A stretch of DNA of 64,000 nt from an uncultured Treponema sp. (GCA_910584475.1 CAJUBD010000002.1:168019-232018); one strand, 5' to 3'. Shown: positions 1 through 9,272, counted from the first letter of the stretch. The notes: generated by a model not told the origin, from the sequence alone. A program made the numbers and translations.

Positions 1-16
1 ATCTTTGGTCTGCTTA

Positions 17-216
17 CGAGTTTTTCGCCTTGTTTTTTTTGAGAAAAACTCGCGCCGCAAACTTTAACTTCGAGTTTGCTGCACAAACTCGTTTGTTTGT
101 CATTGTCGGGCTTGACCCGACAATCTATTTTGTACTTGTTCGCAACGCAACAAGTTGCTAACGCGGGCAAATTAAGTTCCTCGGAAACTGAAGTTTCCTG
201 CGATGTTAAAAAATAA
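17..216 (+). repeat. Modular hairpin element, copy 1 (partial)
   Basis: A run of hairpins with no coding content. The first pairs CGAGTTTTTC with GAAAAACTCG (10 bp). It is followed by the B-type hairpin CGAGTTT..AAACTCG, then TTGTCGGG..CCCGACAA, then a CTTGTT..AACAAG stem, and ends in a D-type hairpin with inner stem GGAAAC/GTTTCC. Most of it matches 52363-52475 closely. It directly abuts the open tail of a gene at 217, so it probably interrupted that gene; the 5' part would lie before the window. Confidence 0.7.
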
Positions 217-429
217 CGAACTGTTTCAGAGGACGAGAGCGCATGGACAAAGGCGGAATCCTCTTTGGTGTACAACATGCCGTCAAAACTCTTGTTTGCG
301 CTCCCTGCAACTTTGACGGTTAATGGCAACTACAAGATTGTTGTTCGTACTCGTTATGCTGGTAAGGCTGGATACGAGCGCAAGTACCTTATGGAGGCGA
401 GGTCGGATATTGTGAGCATTTCCGCTTGA
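217..429 (+). pseudogene. C-terminal remnant of a DNA-binding/DUF4469-like protein
   Basis: An open frame without a start codon runs from 217 to the TGA at 427-429. It reads as the end of a beta-rich domain: AWTKAESSLVYNMP, then LFALPATLTVNGNYKIVV and a final SDIVSISA. This resembles the C-terminal domain found after HU-like DNA-binding domains in Treponema and Bacteroides (DUF4469-like); the family assignment is from memory and uncertain. Its 5' side is replaced by the hairpin element ending at 216, which suggests the gene was cut by that element. Confidence 0.45.
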
Positions 430-512
430 GAAGGCTTTTCCGAACGCAAAACGCGGGCGCTTCATGGGAAGAATTGTGCGAAATCAAGGACAGTGTTTCA
501 GGCTAATTTTTC

Positions 513-785
513 ATGGACAACGGCACGGCATATTTGCAAGCGAGAGCAGGCGAATTGCCGTGCACCTTGAAAAGCAACGACTACACGAATTGGATGGAAA
601 TCAACATCTCTGTGAACAAGGAGAAATATTCGTCATGGGCTACTTCGGGATTCCGCTTTGACGGAAAGCATGGCATCTCGAAGATGACTATGTAGTGAAA
701 CGAGTAAGGCAAAAGAAACGCTAAACTCATTTCTTTCGCCACAAAGGGCAGCGACGAGAATTGGATTGTGTGGGAGGAGTCATAA
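513..785 (+). pseudogene. Degraded coding remnant, unrecognised
   Basis: A frame opens at 513 (MDNGTAYLQARAGELP..) and runs to a TAG at 693. After several more in-frame stops, the same frame reads on as KLISFATKGSDENWIVWEES and stops at 783-785. The two stretches look protein-like and share one frame, so I read them as one decayed gene. No family recognised. Confidence 0.3.
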
Positions 786-850
786 TAAAAGCACCGCACA
801 AATGGCGCGACATCTTTGGCAGTTGCCACAATTTTATTTCATTTTCTCCC

Positions 851-879
851 TTGAAACAGTTTGCGTTTTCCGCTAGAAT
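851..879 (+). promoter_or_regulatory. Sigma-70-type promoter of ettA (leaderless)
   Basis: TTGAAA at 851-856, a 17-bp spacer, then TAGAAT at 874-879. Only 6 nt (GTTCTT) separate the -10 box from the ATG at 886, so transcription should begin at or next to the start codon. There is no Shine-Dalgarno sequence. Confidence 0.75.
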
Positions 880-885
880 GTTCTT

Positions 886-2604
886 ATGGCAAAAACAGTT
901 GACGAAAAGAAAATCATTTACACGATGAATGATGTTAGCCGCTCTTATGGAACGAAAACGGTTTTAAAGAACATCAGCATTTCATATTATTACGGTGCGA
1001 AAATTGGCGTGATTGGCGCGAACGGTTCGGGCAAGTCAAGCCTTTTTAAAATCCTTGCGGGCGTGGACAAAGATTTTACGGGCGAGACAATTCTTTCTCC
1101 AGGATATTCAATCGGCTATCTTGAGCAAGAGCCGGAACTCGAGACGGGAAAAACCGTCAAAGAAATAGTGATGGAAGGCGTAAAGCCGATTACAGATTTG
1201 CTTGAGGAATTCGACAAAGTGAACGAAGCATTCGGCGATCCCGATTCGGACTTCGACAAACTCGCCATGCGTCAGGCAGAAATTCAAGAAAAGCTTGACG
1301 CTCTTGATGCTTGGAATTTGAACGCAAATTTGGAACTCGCGATGGAAGCCTTACGCTGTCCTCCCGCTGAACAAATTGTAGACATGCTTTCTGGCGGTGA
1401 ACGCCGCCGTGTCGCGCTTTGCCGTCTGCTTTTGCAAAAGCCCGACATTCTTTTGCTTGACGAACCGACGAACCACCTTGACGCGGAAACTGTCGCCTGG
1501 CTAGAAAATCATCTTCACACTTATCATGGCACTGTCATCGCGATTACGCACGACAGATATTTTTTGGATGACGTTGCCGGATGGATTTTGGAACTCGACC
1601 GCGGCGAAGGCTATCCTTTCAAAGGAAATTATTCTTCGTGGCTTGTGCAAAAGGAGGCGCGACTCGCGCTTGAAGAAAAAGGCGAAACCCAACGCCGAAA
1701 GGAAATGCAACGAGAATTGGAATGGATTCACATGGGCATAAAAGGTCGCCAAGCGAAGCACAAGGAACACATCACGCGCTACGAGCAACTTCTCTCTCAA
1801 GGTGGAAAAGCAAAATTAAAGGACACGCAAATTTCCATTCCTGCCGGTCCGCGTTTGGGAGGACAAGTAATAGATGCGGAAAATTTGACTAAGTCTTTCG
1901 GCGAAAAATTGCTTTTTGAGAATTTGAATTTCCATATTCCTGCAGGCGCGGTTGTGGGAATCGTCGGTCCGAACGGTGCTGGAAAAACAACGCTTTTCAA
2001 GTTGATTGCCGGCACGGAAAAACCCGATTCAGGTTCGATAAAAGTGGGCGACACGGTGAAATTGGTTTATGTCGATCAGTTGCGCTCGAAACTCGACGAA
2101 AGCAAAACCGTCTACGAAACTTTGACCAACGGCTTGGATTTGGTGAAATTGGGCGCGGTGGACGAAAAAGGGCGCGCACTAGAAGGCGGCATTCGCGAAG
2201 TGAATGGGCATGCGTATTGTTCGTGGTTCAACTTCAACGGCGCGGAGCAAAACAAAAAAGTTTCGGTTCTTTCTGGCGGAGAAAAAAATCGTTTGAATTT
2301 GGGAATGATGCTGAAAGAAAGCGGCAATGTCTTGCTGCTCGACGAGCCGACGAACGACTTGGATGTTCAGACTGTGCGCGCGTTGGAAGAGGCATTGGAA
2401 GATTTCGCGGGCTGTGCGCTTGTAGTAAGCCATGACCGATGGTTCTTGGACAGAATATGCACGCACATTCTTGCATTTGAAAATAATAGCACGGTGCGCT
2501 ACTTTGAAGGCAATTGGAGCGAATACGCCGATTGGAAGAAAAAGGAATTTGGCGAGGACGTGGGAGTTCCCAAACGCACGGTGTACAGAAAAATTTCACG
2601 CTAG
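886..2604 (+). CDS. ettA: Energy-dependent translational throttle protein EttA (ABC-F ATPase)
   Basis: ABC-F protein of 572 aa, close to the usual length of about 555. ABC-F proteins are soluble twin-ATPase factors that bind the ribosomal E site; EttA gates the first elongation step according to the ATP/ADP ratio. Domain 1 has Walker A GANGSGKSS, signature LSGGERRR and Walker B LLLDEPTNHLD. Then come the charged arm/linker region (around residues 240-300) and domain 2 with GPNGAGKTT, LSGGEKNR and LLLDEPTNDLD. The end, VGVPKRTVYRKISR, is the typical EttA tail. It is a single-gene unit behind its own leaderless promoter. Identity is secure. Confidence 0.96.
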   Translation: MAKTVDEKKIIYTMNDVSRSYGTKTVLKNISISYYYGAKIGVIGANGSGKSSLFKILAGVDKDFTGETILSPGYSIGYLEQEPELETGKTVKEIVMEGVKPITDLLEEFDKVNEAFGDPDSDFDKLAMRQAEIQEKLDALDAWNLNANLELAMEALRCPPAEQIVDMLSGGERRRVALCRLLLQKPDILLLDEPTNHLDAETVAWLENHLHTYHGTVIAITHDRYFLDDVAGWILELDRGEGYPFKGNYSSWLVQKEARLALEEKGETQRRKEMQRELEWIHMGIKGRQAKHKEHITRYEQLLSQGGKAKLKDTQISIPAGPRLGGQVIDAENLTKSFGEKLLFENLNFHIPAGAVVGIVGPNGAGKTTLFKLIAGTEKPDSGSIKVGDTVKLVYVDQLRSKLDESKTVYETLTNGLDLVKLGAVDEKGRALEGGIREVNGHAYCSWFNFNGAEQNKKVSVLSGGEKNRLNLGMMLKESGNVLLLDEPTNDLDVQTVRALEEALEDFAGCALVVSHDRWFLDRICTHILAFENNSTVRYFEGNWSEYADWKKKEFGEDVGVPKRTVYRKISR

Positions 2605-2625
2605 AAATTTAATCTAGCAAGAAAA

Positions 2626-2644
2626 CCACAGGCTAAGCCTGTGA
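2626..2644 (+). terminator. Possible terminator hairpin after ettA
   Basis: CACAGGC taa GCCTGTG forms a 7-bp stem 22 nt after the ettA stop. There is no run of T after it, so termination is only a possibility. Confidence 0.3.
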
Positions 2645-2749
2645 AGCAATAGAAGACTAGACTCTGAATAGATTTCATGTTACATAAGGCAGCGATTGGA
2701 ACGAAAGTTAAAAAGTTACAAGAGTTTTTTTGTATGAATAAAAGCATAT

Positions 2750-3100
2750 CACATAGCCTGGATATCGAAGTATCGGAAGAAAAAATTATATGTAGAAGCA
2801 AGGATAGGGCTGTCCGAAATAATAAAGGAATTGCTCCGATACAGAAAGACAGGGATAGCGGAAAGCACAATGTGCGTTGACCATGTACATGTGAGCATGA
2901 GGATTCCACCGAAAGATACCGTTTCAATGTGATGAGGTATGACAGGGAAAAGTACGCTGGCACTGTTTGGCTGGCATTCAAAGTGGACAAGGTGTTTCAA
3001 TAAGGAACAGAACATTATATGAGTACGGCAGACTTGAATGAGAACGTAGCGCAGAAATATCCGCGAACAAGAGAACGCAGATGGAACAACAGGCGACTAG
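2750..3100 (+). pseudogene. tnpA: IS200/IS605-type TnpA transposase remnant
   Basis: From 2750 the plus strand reads HIAWISKYRKKKLYVEA, then LSEIIKELLRYRKTGIAEST, then CVDHVHVSMRIPPKDTVSM before two stops. After a frame change the strand continues HYMSTADLNENVAQKY. This follows the IS200 TnpA order: YHIVW-like start, the HUH motif (DHVHV) and the GYYVST.GLNE region that carries the catalytic tyrosine. Stops and frameshifts make it dead. A 7-bp stem GGCATAG/CTATGCC at 3155-3180 may be the remains of its end hairpin. No gene is otherwise present between ettA and greA. Confidence 0.75.
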
Positions 3101-3222
3101 GAAGTACGGTGTCGCAACTGCTGTTTTACTGCCGTTGGTGATAAGTCCTTTTATGGCATAGTCAAGCCACCGGCTATGCCTATGGTTTGGCTATACCATA
3201 ATTTTATTCCACTTCGCGCGAT

Positions 3223-5916
3223 TTATTTCGCGATTTCAATCTGCAAGACTTTGTAGTTGTACTGCCGCTCGTTTATCGTGAAAGAAAATTCTTCCTCGGG
3301 CTTTTTGTCCAAGAGCGCGTTTCCGCGAGGCGACATATACGAAATCACGCCATTATCTGGATCTGATTCCCATGGTCCCATAATCGTGTAGGTTTCGCTC
3401 TCATTCGTGTCGCGATTAAGCAAAGTCACTTTTGTGCCAAAAGAAACTATCGCGGTGGAAGCCGTGGTCGGGTCAAATACGATGGCGCGATTCAATTCTT
3501 CCTGCAGTTTCGCGAGCGTTACGTTCAGATAATGCTGATGCTCCTTCGCAGCCTTGTACTCAGCGTTTTCCTTGAGGTCACCTTGTGCGCGAGCCTCTCC
3601 GATTTCCTTGGCGTTGGCAGGAATTTCGACTTTCTGAATCTTTTCCGCCAAAGCCCTTTTCTCTTCGAGTTTAGCGGCGGTAACAAGCATTCCTTTCGGC
3701 GCGGCGGATTTTTCTTCCGCGGCTTGGAATTTGTAGTCGGGATATTTTTCCAAAATCCTGTTGCGGAGAGAAGTCTTGATCGAAGCGTCGATATTCACGA
3801 TGTCGTTTACGAGCGTGTACATTTTTGTTACGGTCTGCTCATCGTTCGAAAACATATATTTTCCGAGCGCATCGTTTTTGAACAGAAGGATTTCGGCCTG
3901 CTTCGCAATCTTTTTGTTTTCTACCGTGTTCACATGATTCGTGATCTCGCGCCAGCACAATTCAATGACGTTCAAAAGCGTGATGAGCTGCTTTTCGTAA
4001 CTCACGCCCGAATCCTTGTACCATTGTTCTTCCTGACAATTTTCAAAAAGGAACACAATCGCGTTTCGGAAATCGCGCGCGTTATCGTAAGCGTCCGCCG
4101 TGAATTTCTTAAGCTGTTCTTCCGCGCCAGTATCTTTCAAAGCATCAAGCATTTCCTTTTTGAGCACGGTCGGAAAAAGAGCGATGAATTCTTCCTGCCA
4201 ATCCGGCAGAAGCTTTACCGACGCGATGAAATCCTCTTTCAAGGAAGTGTTTTTTGTATCCTTTAAGTCAAGGTATGTCTTTCGCGGATCTTCGAGTTTC
4301 TCATAGATGTCGGCGAACGTGTATTTGCATTGAATTGCGTGCGCAGGCAAAAGTTGCCCGATTTTCTGCACGACAAGGTATGCCGCCACGATCTGCTCGT
4401 TCGCATGGGTCAATGTCTTGACGAATCCGATAAAATATTGATACATATCGCTGAAAGACTTGTTGTTCTTTTTTGTGTTTTCATCCTTGATGAATTTCAT
4501 TATTATGTCGACACGGGCGAAGAACTGTTTTTGCGCCTTGAACTCGTTGGAATATTTTTCGTCATAGCTGATTTCATCATCGCGCACTTCGTACTGCGTG
4601 ATGTCGTTTGGCTTCACGCCGAAAGTCGGGTCGGTATCGAGAATCTTTTTCGCGGCGTTATTCCATGCCGTCCATTTGTTCGTTTCCAAAATCGAGGGAA
4701 CGAGTTCCGCCTTGATGCGCTTGAAGTCGCAGCTGTTGCCGAAACTTTTTATGATTCGGATGAGCATTCCCTTTTTGTCTTTGTTCGCCATCTCAACGAG
4801 CTCTTCTTTGCTTTTAGTCGCCTTCAAAACCCAAATGTGATCATTATCGAGCGGAGTCAGCGCGCTTATCGCCATTTTAAGAGCCATGTCCTTTTTGCCG
4901 ACTCTCTTTCCGAAATTAATCGTCAGAATGTCGTTTTGCGATTTGATGATTTTTCCCACGCCCCACGAACGGTGGAACACGAATCGATTTTTGTCAAACG
5001 CTATATGCTTTTCAAAGTCGCTGATGGCTTCGAAAACATTTCGGAAATTCTGCGTGAGATCGCTCGAGGCGATGTAATCTTCCAGGTTGTTTCGACCGGC
5101 GTAAAATCCGCGATAACATTCCACGATTTCTCGCCTAGCCCAATTGTCTTTCGGATCGACCTGCAAAATCAGTTTGAGGATGTCGATGGCTTTTTCCCAC
5201 TTTTGGTTTTCCTTATACCACGCGTAGAGTTCCTGCATCAAAACCACGCTCTTGTCTTCGCTGATGGATTTGGCAATTTCGCGCTGCTTGTGCAAGAAGA
5301 AGTCGATGTTTTCTGGAATGAACGAAACAAGCTTCGTCCAAATTTCTTTTACCAAAGAGAAATTTTTTAGAGAAACGTATCGCGCCAAAGCTTCCTTGTA
5401 AAAATTCACCGCATCGTCGGAATTGCCGAGTTCTTCGGCATGCTCCGCCAAAGCCTTTACCATGTCCGCCTCTTCAAGGTCGATCTTCACGAGCCTTTCA
5501 TAAAGCGCCCACATCTCCTCGTTCTTGTCTTCGCGATAGCAGTTCGCCAAAGTGCGCAATGCGAATTTGTTGTTCTCGTCGTCTTCCAAAATCGTCTTGC
5601 AGATGTCGACAATGACTTGCTCTTTTTTGTTTTTGTTGAAAATGTCCACGAGCGTAATCAAAGCCGAATTGTCTATCGCGCCTTGTCGAAGCGCAATCAT
5701 TCCGGAAAGGTAGAGCGCGCTGATGCTGTCTTTGGAATGCGCCAAATGTTCGTCGCAAAGCTCGCGCACTTGGCTTGCGCATTCCTGCGCGAATGCGTCG
5801 TCAACGATTTTCGACAAATCCATAATAGCGTTTTGCGTAACATTTCCGATTGCGGCCCGTGTCCATGCTTCTTCCTTTAGCTTGTCCTGTACCAATTCAA
5901 TCAAACTTTCAGACAT
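3223..5916 (-). CDS. greA: Transcription elongation factor GreA with long helical-repeat N-terminus
   Basis: About 897 aa from the chosen ATG at 5916. The last 150 residues are a GreA domain: the coiled-coil hairpin EIGEARAQGDLKENAEY carries the acidic tip that helps RNA polymerase cleave backtracked transcripts, and a FKBP-like C-terminal domain follows. The first 700 or so residues are alpha-helical, TPR-like repeats, as in treponemal GreA proteins that are far longer than the 158-aa E. coli protein. The frame is open to 5958, but 5916 has AGTGAGGAAAAA just upstream and sits below a TTGACA promoter, so I start there. The upstream TPR gene ends only 7 nt away. Confidence 0.9.
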   Translation of the reverse strand: MSESLIELVQDKLKEEAWTRAAIGNVTQNAIMDLSKIVDDAFAQECASQVRELCDEHLAHSKDSISALYLSGMIALRQGAIDNSALITLVDIFNKNKKEQVIVDICKTILEDDENNKFALRTLANCYREDKNEEMWALYERLVKIDLEEADMVKALAEHAEELGNSDDAVNFYKEALARYVSLKNFSLVKEIWTKLVSFIPENIDFFLHKQREIAKSISEDKSVVLMQELYAWYKENQKWEKAIDILKLILQVDPKDNWARREIVECYRGFYAGRNNLEDYIASSDLTQNFRNVFEAISDFEKHIAFDKNRFVFHRSWGVGKIIKSQNDILTINFGKRVGKKDMALKMAISALTPLDNDHIWVLKATKSKEELVEMANKDKKGMLIRIIKSFGNSCDFKRIKAELVPSILETNKWTAWNNAAKKILDTDPTFGVKPNDITQYEVRDDEISYDEKYSNEFKAQKQFFARVDIIMKFIKDENTKKNNKSFSDMYQYFIGFVKTLTHANEQIVAAYLVVQKIGQLLPAHAIQCKYTFADIYEKLEDPRKTYLDLKDTKNTSLKEDFIASVKLLPDWQEEFIALFPTVLKKEMLDALKDTGAEEQLKKFTADAYDNARDFRNAIVFLFENCQEEQWYKDSGVSYEKQLITLLNVIELCWREITNHVNTVENKKIAKQAEILLFKNDALGKYMFSNDEQTVTKMYTLVNDIVNIDASIKTSLRNRILEKYPDYKFQAAEEKSAAPKGMLVTAAKLEEKRALAEKIQKVEIPANAKEIGEARAQGDLKENAEYKAAKEHQHYLNVTLAKLQEELNRAIVFDPTTASTAIVSFGTKVTLLNRDTNESETYTIMGPWESDPDNGVISYMSPRGNALLDKKPEEEFSFTINERQYNYKVLQIEIAK

Positions 5917-5923
5917 TTTTTCC

Positions 5924-6841
5924 TCACTTAACATAAATTTCATATATTTCCGTGTCAAGGATTTTCATCCTTACAAGGAGTTCGTTTACTTCCTGCGTTT
6001 TTTTTCCGGCAGAAACATAAAAGTCTATCATCCAAAAATACATGTTTATAAGGCGCGGAATGAGAATTTTCGACTGGCATGATGGGTTTTTCATCTCCGT
6101 TTCGGCGGCGTAAATCTTGCGACTCAAGTGCGCCACTTCAGGTTGCGTAAGCTTGCGCTTTACATTGAATATTCCGCAAAGCTGACCATACACGGGAATC
6201 CATTCCAAAAGTTCCGAGCCGACATAGCCCTTTTCTTCAACAATTTTTACGAGGCAATTTATTTCCTCCGAATCCAAAAAATCCAGTTCTATTTTCTGAG
6301 CGTCTACAAAAAACGCTTCCCTAAACAAAATCTTCGCTTCGCGTGGCTTCGCGCACAAAGCGTAGCAGTCCGCAGCTTCTGCGATTATCGAGGCGCTGTC
6401 GTTTTTCAGCGAAAGCGCTTCCTTGAGGCAAACAAGGGCGGTTTCATATTCGCCCAACTTTTTGTAGCACAGTCCTATTCCGCGTTGTATTTTCGCTTTT
6501 CGCGCTTTGTTCCTTTCTTCCGCCTGATTGTAATGTCTCAACGCGAGCGAGAAAATTCCAACTTTAACCGCGAAAAGGGTACGCTCGAAGATTTTATCCT
6601 TGCGCCTGATAAAACCTTGAAACGATTTCCATTCGTCAACAAAAATTTCGCCGCGCTCAAAATGATCGCCTATGCTTTCCGAACGCGCTATGACGTCAAT
6701 CCAAAAATCGCAGCAGTTCATCGCGAAGAGCAGTTCATCGTTATTCAGTTCAAAAACCAAAGCGGAAGTTAAAATCTTTTTCGCTTCTACAAAATTCGCG
6801 TTTCTTATTGAACTGTAGGCTTGCAGAATTTTTTCAGACAT
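5924..6841 (-). CDS. TPR-repeat protein upstream of greA
   Basis: 305 aa, soluble, no signal peptide. The middle third contains helix-turn-helix TPR units (GIGLCYKKLGEYETALVCLK, then AADCYALCAKPREAKILF), which normally serve protein-protein contacts. The start has no Shine-Dalgarno sequence. A TTGACT/TATAAT promoter ends 12 nt before the ATG, predicting a leader of only about 5 nt. It precedes greA by 7 nt. The pairing with a GreA that itself carries helical repeats suggests a shared role, but I cannot name one. Confidence 0.75.
   Translation of the reverse strand: MSEKILQAYSSIRNANFVEAKKILTSALVFELNNDELLFAMNCCDFWIDVIARSESIGDHFERGEIFVDEWKSFQGFIRRKDKIFERTLFAVKVGIFSLALRHYNQAEERNKARKAKIQRGIGLCYKKLGEYETALVCLKEALSLKNDSASIIAEAADCYALCAKPREAKILFREAFFVDAQKIELDFLDSEEINCLVKIVEEKGYVGSELLEWIPVYGQLCGIFNVKRKLTQPEVAHLSRKIYAAETEMKNPSCQSKILIPRLINMYFWMIDFYVSAGKKTQEVNELLVRMKILDTEIYEIYVK
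5930..5958 (-). promoter_or_regulatory. Promoter of greA inside the 3' end of the TPR gene
   Basis: On the minus strand TTGACA (5958-5953), a 17-bp spacer, then TATGTT (5935-5930). It lies within the last codons of the upstream TPR gene and ends 13 nt before the greA ATG, giving greA its own start within a likely two-gene operon. Confidence 0.6.
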
Positions 6842-6853
6842 ATAGCAAATTCA

Positions 6854-6881
6854 ATTATAACGATTGGCAAATTTTAGTCAA
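6854..6881 (-). promoter_or_regulatory. Promoter of the TPR-greA unit
   Basis: Minus strand TTGACT (6881-6876), 16-bp spacer, TATAAT (6859-6854), 12 nt before the start codon. Confidence 0.65.
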
Positions 6882-6974
6882 GAAGAAGCACAATTTTTTT
6901 TGAAAATTTAAAAACAATGTATATACCGTTTTTACGAAAAATTGTCAAGTACCTTTGTGCATCTTTATCGATAA

Positions 6975-7040
6975 TTTTAACTTGAGTTTTGTTCCAAATC
7001 CCTATCATCCATTGCGACTTCCGCTTGAAACTTCGTGCCA
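6975..7040 (+). repeat. Decayed fragment of the modular hairpin element
   Basis: TTTTAACTTGAGTTTTGTTCC matches the A-B junction of intact copies (TTTTAACTTCGAGCTTTGTTCC at 52396) but the closing B arm is lost. The rest of the 257-bp gap between the TPR gene and rlmB shows no gene. Confidence 0.4.
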
Positions 7041-7098
7041 CGCGTCGATTGCGGAGTTTCCAACTTACTTTCTGCGAGCTTGATTTTCAGGGAATAAT

Positions 7099-7902
7099 TC
7101 AGCGGGAATTTTTTTGACGAAAAATTTCGTAAAGCAAAACGCCGGTCGCCACCGAAACGTTCAGGCTGTCGATTCGTCCGCAAGTCGGGATGGAGACAAT
7201 CGCGTCGCATTCTTCGCGCAAAAGTCGCGAGATTCCGCTGCCCTCGCTTCCCATTATCAGCGCGCAATTTTCTGCGAATGTGCCGTCTTGAATTTGCGTT
7301 CCGCCTGCGTCCGCGCCGTAAATCCAAAATCCACTTTGCTTCAATTTCTGCGCCGCGCGCACTAGATTTGGCACGACGCTGATTTTCACCCAATTCGACG
7401 CGCCCGCGCTTGTCCGCGCTACGATTTCATTTTGGGAAATGTCGGACGCTCCGCGATGCGACGGAACAATTACAAGCGACACTCCGAATTGATCCGCGCT
7501 TCGCAAAATTGCGCCCACATTGTGCACGTCAGTAATCGAATCCAAAACCAAAACTGTCGCGCATTTTTTTGAATTGATTTCGTTTTCGGAATTTGCAAGA
7601 AATTCATCAAGCCATAAATCAAATTCAACAAAATTATCCGCGCGAGAATCTTCGCCGAAAACTTGCAAAACAATTCCACGATGATCGCGTGCGCCTTGCG
7701 GCAAATTTTCTACGAGCGCGTCCAAATCTTTTTTGCCGCTCAAATTGCATTTTATACCGAGCGATGCGGCTTGCTCCAGAATTTTTTTTACTCGCGGACC
7801 CGGATTGCAATAGAAAATCTGCATTTGCTCCGCGAGTTTTTTTTTGCCAAAGACGGATTTTAGATTTTCTTCGACCGCGTGAAATCCAGTGAAAATTTGC
7901 AT
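7099..7902 (-). CDS. rlmB: TrmH/SpoU-family rRNA 2'-O-methyltransferase (RlmB-like)
   Basis: 267 aa. The N-terminal substrate-binding domain (GFHAVEENL..) is followed by a SpoU catalytic domain with the knot motifs DSITDVHNVGAILRSADQFG (motif 1, catalytic Arg), ALIMGSEGSGISRLL (motif 2) and IPTCGRIDSLNVSVATGVLL (motif 3). RlmB methylates the ribose of G2251 in the 23S rRNA P-loop; the exact target here is inferred from overall similarity. A single gene, transcribed away from the hairpin fragment at 6975. Confidence 0.85.
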   Translation of the reverse strand: MQIFTGFHAVEENLKSVFGKKKLAEQMQIFYCNPGPRVKKILEQAASLGIKCNLSGKKDLDALVENLPQGARDHRGIVLQVFGEDSRADNFVEFDLWLDEFLANSENEINSKKCATVLVLDSITDVHNVGAILRSADQFGVSLVIVPSHRGASDISQNEIVARTSAGASNWVKISVVPNLVRAAQKLKQSGFWIYGADAGGTQIQDGTFAENCALIMGSEGSGISRLLREECDAIVSIPTCGRIDSLNVSVATGVLLYEIFRQKNSR

Positions 7903-7961
7903 TTAACTTCTCTCTATTGCAACACCGCGCAAATCCTCGCAGATTTGCGCTTAACGCATTT

Positions 7962-8465
7962 TCATTTGTTCATACAGCAGTTTTTGTATTTTTTTCCGCT
8001 TCCGCAAGGACAAGGTTCATTGCGCCCGATTTTTCGACCTTCACGCACTATGGTTTCAACTTTTAGTTCGCCGGTGGAATACGCCCACTCGCCGTCGATT
8101 TTTTTGAAGTAAGCCATTTCGTGGTGAGTTTCACGAATATGTTTTTGCGTATAGATGGCTTCAAATTCCACGAGACCTTCCGTGTCAGAAGGCGTGCCTT
8201 TTTCCGTGCGCAGAATTCGCAAGCCATGCCAAGTGGAATTGCGGCTCCAATCTTCTGTGGCCTTTCGGTCGATCTGCGCGATTTTTTCCGAAGATTCGCA
8301 AGTGTTGATGATGAAGTCGATTTCCTGTTTGACGTAAGATGAATAGCGAGCGCGCATCAAATCTTCTGCCGTCGCCGCTTTTTTCGTTCCTTTGATGATT
8401 GGCTCGCAACATTCGCCGTAAGTTTTTCCTGAGCCGCAAGGACATAAATTTTCGTTCTGTGCCAT
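7962..8465 (-). CDS. YchJ-family protein with two SEC-C zinc motifs
   Basis: 167 aa. SEC-C metal-binding motifs stand at both ends (CPCGSGKTYGECC near residue 8 and CPCGSGKKYKNCC near the C-terminus), separated by an NTF2-like domain (about residues 30-145) with the RYSSYVKQEIDFI start typical of YchJ/UPF0225. The family is widespread and its biochemical role is not settled. The ATG at 8465 lies 6 nt behind a TACAAT box, so the mRNA is probably leaderless. Confidence 0.85.
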   Translation of the reverse strand: MAQNENLCPCGSGKTYGECCEPIIKGTKKAATAEDLMRARYSSYVKQEIDFIINTCESSEKIAQIDRKATEDWSRNSTWHGLRILRTEKGTPSDTEGLVEFEAIYTQKHIRETHHEMAYFKKIDGEWAYSTGELKVETIVREGRKIGRNEPCPCGSGKKYKNCCMNK

Positions 8466-8471
8466 ACGGCA

Positions 8472-8500
8472 ATTGTATCAAAAAAATGCGGAAAAAGCAA
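8472..8500 (-). promoter_or_regulatory. Leaderless promoter of the ychJ-like gene
   Basis: Minus strand TTGCTT (8500-8495), 17-bp spacer, TACAAT (8477-8472), then 6 nt to ATG. Confidence 0.6.
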
Positions 8501-8518
8501 GTGGGATTTATTCGCAAA

Positions 8519-9118
8519 TTACGCGCGCAGGACAATTCCGTCCACTGCCAAATCCAAAGTCTCGCGAATCGCGCCGATGGAATTTTCACCCAAAACAGAA
8601 AATCTGAAAACCGAAGAAAGAATCAGGCTGTAAAGCATTTCGTAAGCCGTGCGGACATTCATTTTTTTGAATTCCTCGTTTTTCATCCCGCGAATAAGAA
8701 TTCCGTCAATCAAATGGCGCAAACGAATCAGCCGCCGCCTGACGCGCTCGCCCGGGTCGATGCCATTTTTTTTGCAGTTCAAAAGATAAAAAAGTATTAC
8801 GGAAAAAAGCCCTCTGTTTTTTTCGCATTCGTCCACCATCGCGCCGAGAGTTTTTCGAAGCGTGACTTCCGCGCTGAATTTTTTTTCAGCGACAATTTCT
8901 TTCAAACGCAATTCAATTCCGGCGGTAAGCTGCTTTATGCTCCACGCAAAAATTTCGCGCTTATTTTTAAAATAAATATAAAGCGTTGTTCGCGTGATTC
9001 CGCAACGGTCGGCGATTTTTTGAAACGTAACGTCCTCGTAGCCTTCATCAATAAAAACCTCGAGCGCATTCTGCAAGATTTCTTGACGACGTTTGTCGTG
9101 TTCAACGATGATCGACAT
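8519..9118 (-). CDS. TetR-family transcriptional regulator
   Basis: 200 aa from the ATG at 9118, which has GAGGGAAAAA in front; an ATG 15 nt further up would place the ribosome site inside the gene. N-terminal TetR HTH: ILQNALEVFIDEGYEDVTFQ, then IADRCGITRTTLYIYFKNK, which is a textbook recognition helix. The C-terminal ligand/dimer domain is generic, so the effector cannot be guessed. No efflux or enzyme gene is divergent from it. The nearest neighbour, rlmL, is in the same direction but separate. Confidence 0.88.
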   Translation of the reverse strand: MSIIVEHDKRRQEILQNALEVFIDEGYEDVTFQKIADRCGITRTTLYIYFKNKREIFAWSIKQLTAGIELRLKEIVAEKKFSAEVTLRKTLGAMVDECEKNRGLFSVILFYLLNCKKNGIDPGERVRRRLIRLRHLIDGILIRGMKNEEFKKMNVRTAYEMLYSLILSSVFRFSVLGENSIGAIRETLDLAVDGIVLRA

Positions 9119-9272
9119 TTTTTCCCTCATCAATGTTTAAAAGAATATGCGTTTTAGAGAATGAAATCAATTTGAATTTTCTTCATTAAGAATCCAAAGT
9201 CGAGTTGAAATCCAAAAATTCCGGATCGCATTATTGTAAAATCCGAATTAGTATTTTCAATTTCGCACAAAT

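Noticed and set aside
3532..5880. Several long open frames on the plus strand opposite greA
   Set aside because: They are antisense shadows of the GreA/helical-repeat gene: no ribosome sites, and low-complexity Phe/Arg-rich translations.
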